Assembly: GCA_027596945.1 (NCBI GenBank) | Contig: JADGJH010001337.1 | Span: forward strand, 1 to 10,604 | From: Physocladia obscura | Taxonomy: Eukaryota; Chytridiomycota; Chytridiomycetes; Chytridiales; Chytriomycetaceae | Direction: 5' to 3' | DNA: 10,604 nucleotides | Shown here: positions 8,981 to 10,604 of the stretch, in pieces | Layout: every line of letters starts with the position of its first letter | Position numbering within the stretch: the first letter of the stretch is position 1 | Notes under the pieces: model-generated | What the model saw: the letters and a program-made list of their open reading frames with translations, nothing else | What the model was told of the DNA's origin: nothing | Database searches by the model: none | Made by a program: the position numbers and the translations under genes

Positions 8981-9909
8981 ATGAGTGAACCTGGGCCAGC
9001 ACCACCACCACCACCACATCAAACAATGCTGGAGATAAACTACATATAATCAAAGTAGCTCCTGTTGTGAAACATTATGTTGGCCAGTAGGCAAGATCAT
9101 CTACAAATGAAGTACCAGATGTTATCAACATTTCATGCCACACTGTTCAAGACATCCAGACCTCCATCCACAATATCTTTCAAGTGAACTTAAAGCCAGT
9201 CATCATTGGCAATACACACACTAGTAGTGACTTTCAACCAGAAATTGACAGGATGGATGAAAACATCAACTTCAAGTGCAACAATTGAATCATGAAGTTT
9301 GGCAATTTGAGTTCAACATCATTATGCACCCTTGCTACATTTTTGATGTGAATTTCAATTGCAATTCTTAAATATGCTGTGTCATTATCATCAAGAGCTC
9401 ATTGGGTCAAGTTTGACCAAATAGTTTTGCAACCAGCCAAATTAGACCAATCCGGGGCTGCAGCAAACTTGATTGTAGAAGAAATTATGGATCAGCTTAT
9501 AAAGGCCCAGCATAACTGAATCAAAGCATTGGTGCAAACTGAAGAATATATGCTGCATTCATCACTTAAAAACTGATGCTTGAACATCAGACTTTCATTA
9601 AGGGAGATTCTCCCACTGCTTAACTCACTGATTTGACTCCATTCCATTGCAAGAATTGACACAGGTTACAAATAGCAACAGTGCAATTCATATTGTGCAA
9701 AATATTCTTCAAGATGCTGGTTCTAAATTGGTGCATCTCAAGCAGGATGCTTAAAATATCTTTGCACATATTGAATCATTGGAAGCAACAATTGCCACAT
9801 ATTCAAACAATTTACCAGAAATTCAACAAGCGTCTGCACCAATAGTACTTTGGGCCAGTTGTTCCAATCACAGATGCAACTGCAAGATGATATTGATCAT
9901 CAAGAATAA
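8981..9909 (+). pseudogene. Decayed helical/coiled-coil ORF of unknown family
   Basis: A Pro-rich start (MSEPGPAPPPPPH, ATG at 8981) leads into a frame shifted by one base that keeps coding character from about 9001 to 9633. It is broken by TAG at 9088 and TGA at 9286, 9349, 9517, 9574 and 9634. From 9635 another frame continues, with a TAA at 9752, and the last part returns to the first frame and ends at TAA 9907-9909 (QMQLQDDIDHQE). Segments such as LIVEEIMDQLIKAQ and NIFAHIESLEATI show spaced hydrophobic residues typical of helices or coiled coils. Pieced together it is about 300 codons. Five of the six stops in the main frame are TGA, as expected if CGA arginine codons mutated. I recognise no family. 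Confidence 0.45.
9000..9018 (+). repeat. CCA microsatellite
   Basis: Five perfect CCA units (9002-9016) with partial flanking units encode a short proline run at the start of the decayed ORF. The long open frame downstream is shifted by one base relative to the ATG, so a one-base indel occurred at or just after this repeat. Confidence 0.8.
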
Positions 9910-9998
9910 AAATGTCTCATCTTTATTTATTTATTTCATTTATTCATTAGGTATTTGTGTTGAATCCCAGAAGTTCCTGCTCCTTTGCATAAAAATTT

Positions 9999-10453
9999 TC
10001 ACATCCAGCATTGAAACCTTGAGTGATCTTGTATCTTGAAATCATAGTGCAAAAACAAACACATGATATTTGTGACAAAAATGGAAAGATTTTCTTTCTT
10101 TACCTCTTCGTAACTTTTTGGACTGACTTTTTCAAAGAAATATTCAATGGGTTGAATAACAGGCAGTCTGCTGGAAGAAAAATGATGATCTCAAAAAAAT
10201 GAATGGTATTTACAAGAAACCAATCTGTGTGAATTTTGGCACCATCCACAATCCAAACTGAACATTTCCAGGATACTACTTATATTGTATTCTACCATTA
10301 CTGTAAAATAAATTCCAATTAAACGTTCCCTCAGTTTAAAGTAATCAACTATTCCCTGAACAGACAGGAAAGCAAGTACAAAACTCTTGGTTTTTGGATA
10401 AACTCACTACACCACAAAATGAACATTCTACAATTATCAAACGAAACCTCGTC
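9999..10453 (-). pseudogene. Decayed Tc1/mariner-type DDE (DDE_3) transposase
   Basis: The catalytic core of an IS630/Tc1/mariner transposase is readable on the minus strand across several frames. From upstream to downstream: FLDEVSFDN with the first Asp at 10453-10451; VLAFLSVQGIVDYFKL then EGTFNWNLFY after a one-base shift; PGNVQFGLWIVDGAKIH with the second Asp codon at 10246-10244; then FLPAD and FNP, a further shift, and PIEYFFEKV with Glu at 10145-10143. The second Asp and Glu are about 34 codons apart, as in DD34E enzymes. One frame reaches a TGA at 10001-9999. The N-terminal DNA-binding part would lie to the right, beyond or near the window edge, and is not recognisable. Stops and frameshifts make it non-functional; I cannot see terminal inverted repeats. 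Confidence 0.75.
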
Positions 10454-10604
10454 AAGAAAAAAAAGGAGATAAATAAAAATATGCTTTAACTTTTAGCATA
10501 TGATGGTTGGTATAGATCTATCAAAAGTCAAAGTACAAAAATAAGGAATAAAAAATCAAACAGTGAAGTGCATATGTACAAGTAACAGCTCCAGCTGTTA
10601 AACC
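10454..10604. other. AT-rich edge, probable continuation of the decayed transposon
   Basis: This stretch lies upstream of the transposase core on its own strand and should hold the N-terminal part or an intron of that gene. I see only an AT-rich stretch, a weak 7-bp inverted repeat (10479-10485 with 10495-10501) and, at the very edge, a short open minus-strand piece. No helix-turn-helix can be read. Confidence 0.3.

Noticed and set aside
9779..10039. 86-codon plus-strand open frame as an independent gene
   Set aside because: It is a piece of the decayed coiled-coil ORF that runs on past the ORF's end into unrelated AT-rich sequence.
10479..10501. Inverted repeat ATATGCT..AGCATAT as a possible hairpin or transposon end
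   Set aside because: Seven-bp arms in AT-rich DNA are weak, and no matching copy is seen elsewhere in the window.

Overview
The window reads as nuclear DNA of a fungus. The support is AT-rich intergenic DNA, short spliceosomal introns (47 to 139 nt) with GT..AG ends and TAAC-type branch sites, AATAAA signals, a Bem46/ABHD13-type hydrolase, a fungal or animal-type glucose-6-phosphate isomerase and an F-box/WD40 protein. The intron density and AT-richness would suit an early-diverging, chytrid-like lineage, but that placement is inference.

Layout. Bases 1-960 are AT-rich, almost CpG-free and hold no gene I can support. Bases 975-2249 (minus) are a four-exon Bem46/ABHD13-like membrane-anchored serine hydrolase; its short first exon supplies the membrane anchor. 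Bases 2651-3167 (minus) are a small three-exon gene of 95 codons that I do not recognise. Bases 3168-3492 are the divergent promoter between it and glucose-6-phosphate isomerase, which runs on the plus strand in six exons (3493-5487, 561 aa). Only 65 bp separate its stop from the stop of the convergent F-box/WD40 gene (5553-8144, minus), which contains one stop-free 72-nt intron.

From about 8221 to the right edge the sequence changes: CpG nearly disappears, TG/CA are abundant, and broken coding stretches appear. Two decayed plus-strand reading frames are visible. One (8225-8740) has HTH-like and HNH-like segments; the other (8981-9909) is helical or coiled-coil-like and is broken mostly by TGA stops. 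On the minus strand at 9999-10453 lies a decayed DDE transposase of Tc1/mariner (DDE_3) type in which both catalytic Asp codons and the Glu codon can still be read. The picture is a compact island of four intact host genes flanked by old, apparently methylation-mutated mobile or foreign DNA.

The four host genes do not form an obvious pathway. The isomerase is housekeeping glycolysis, the hydrolase is a conserved membrane enzyme of poorly known substrate, the F-box protein is a likely SCF ubiquitin-ligase adaptor, and the small protein may be mitochondrial.
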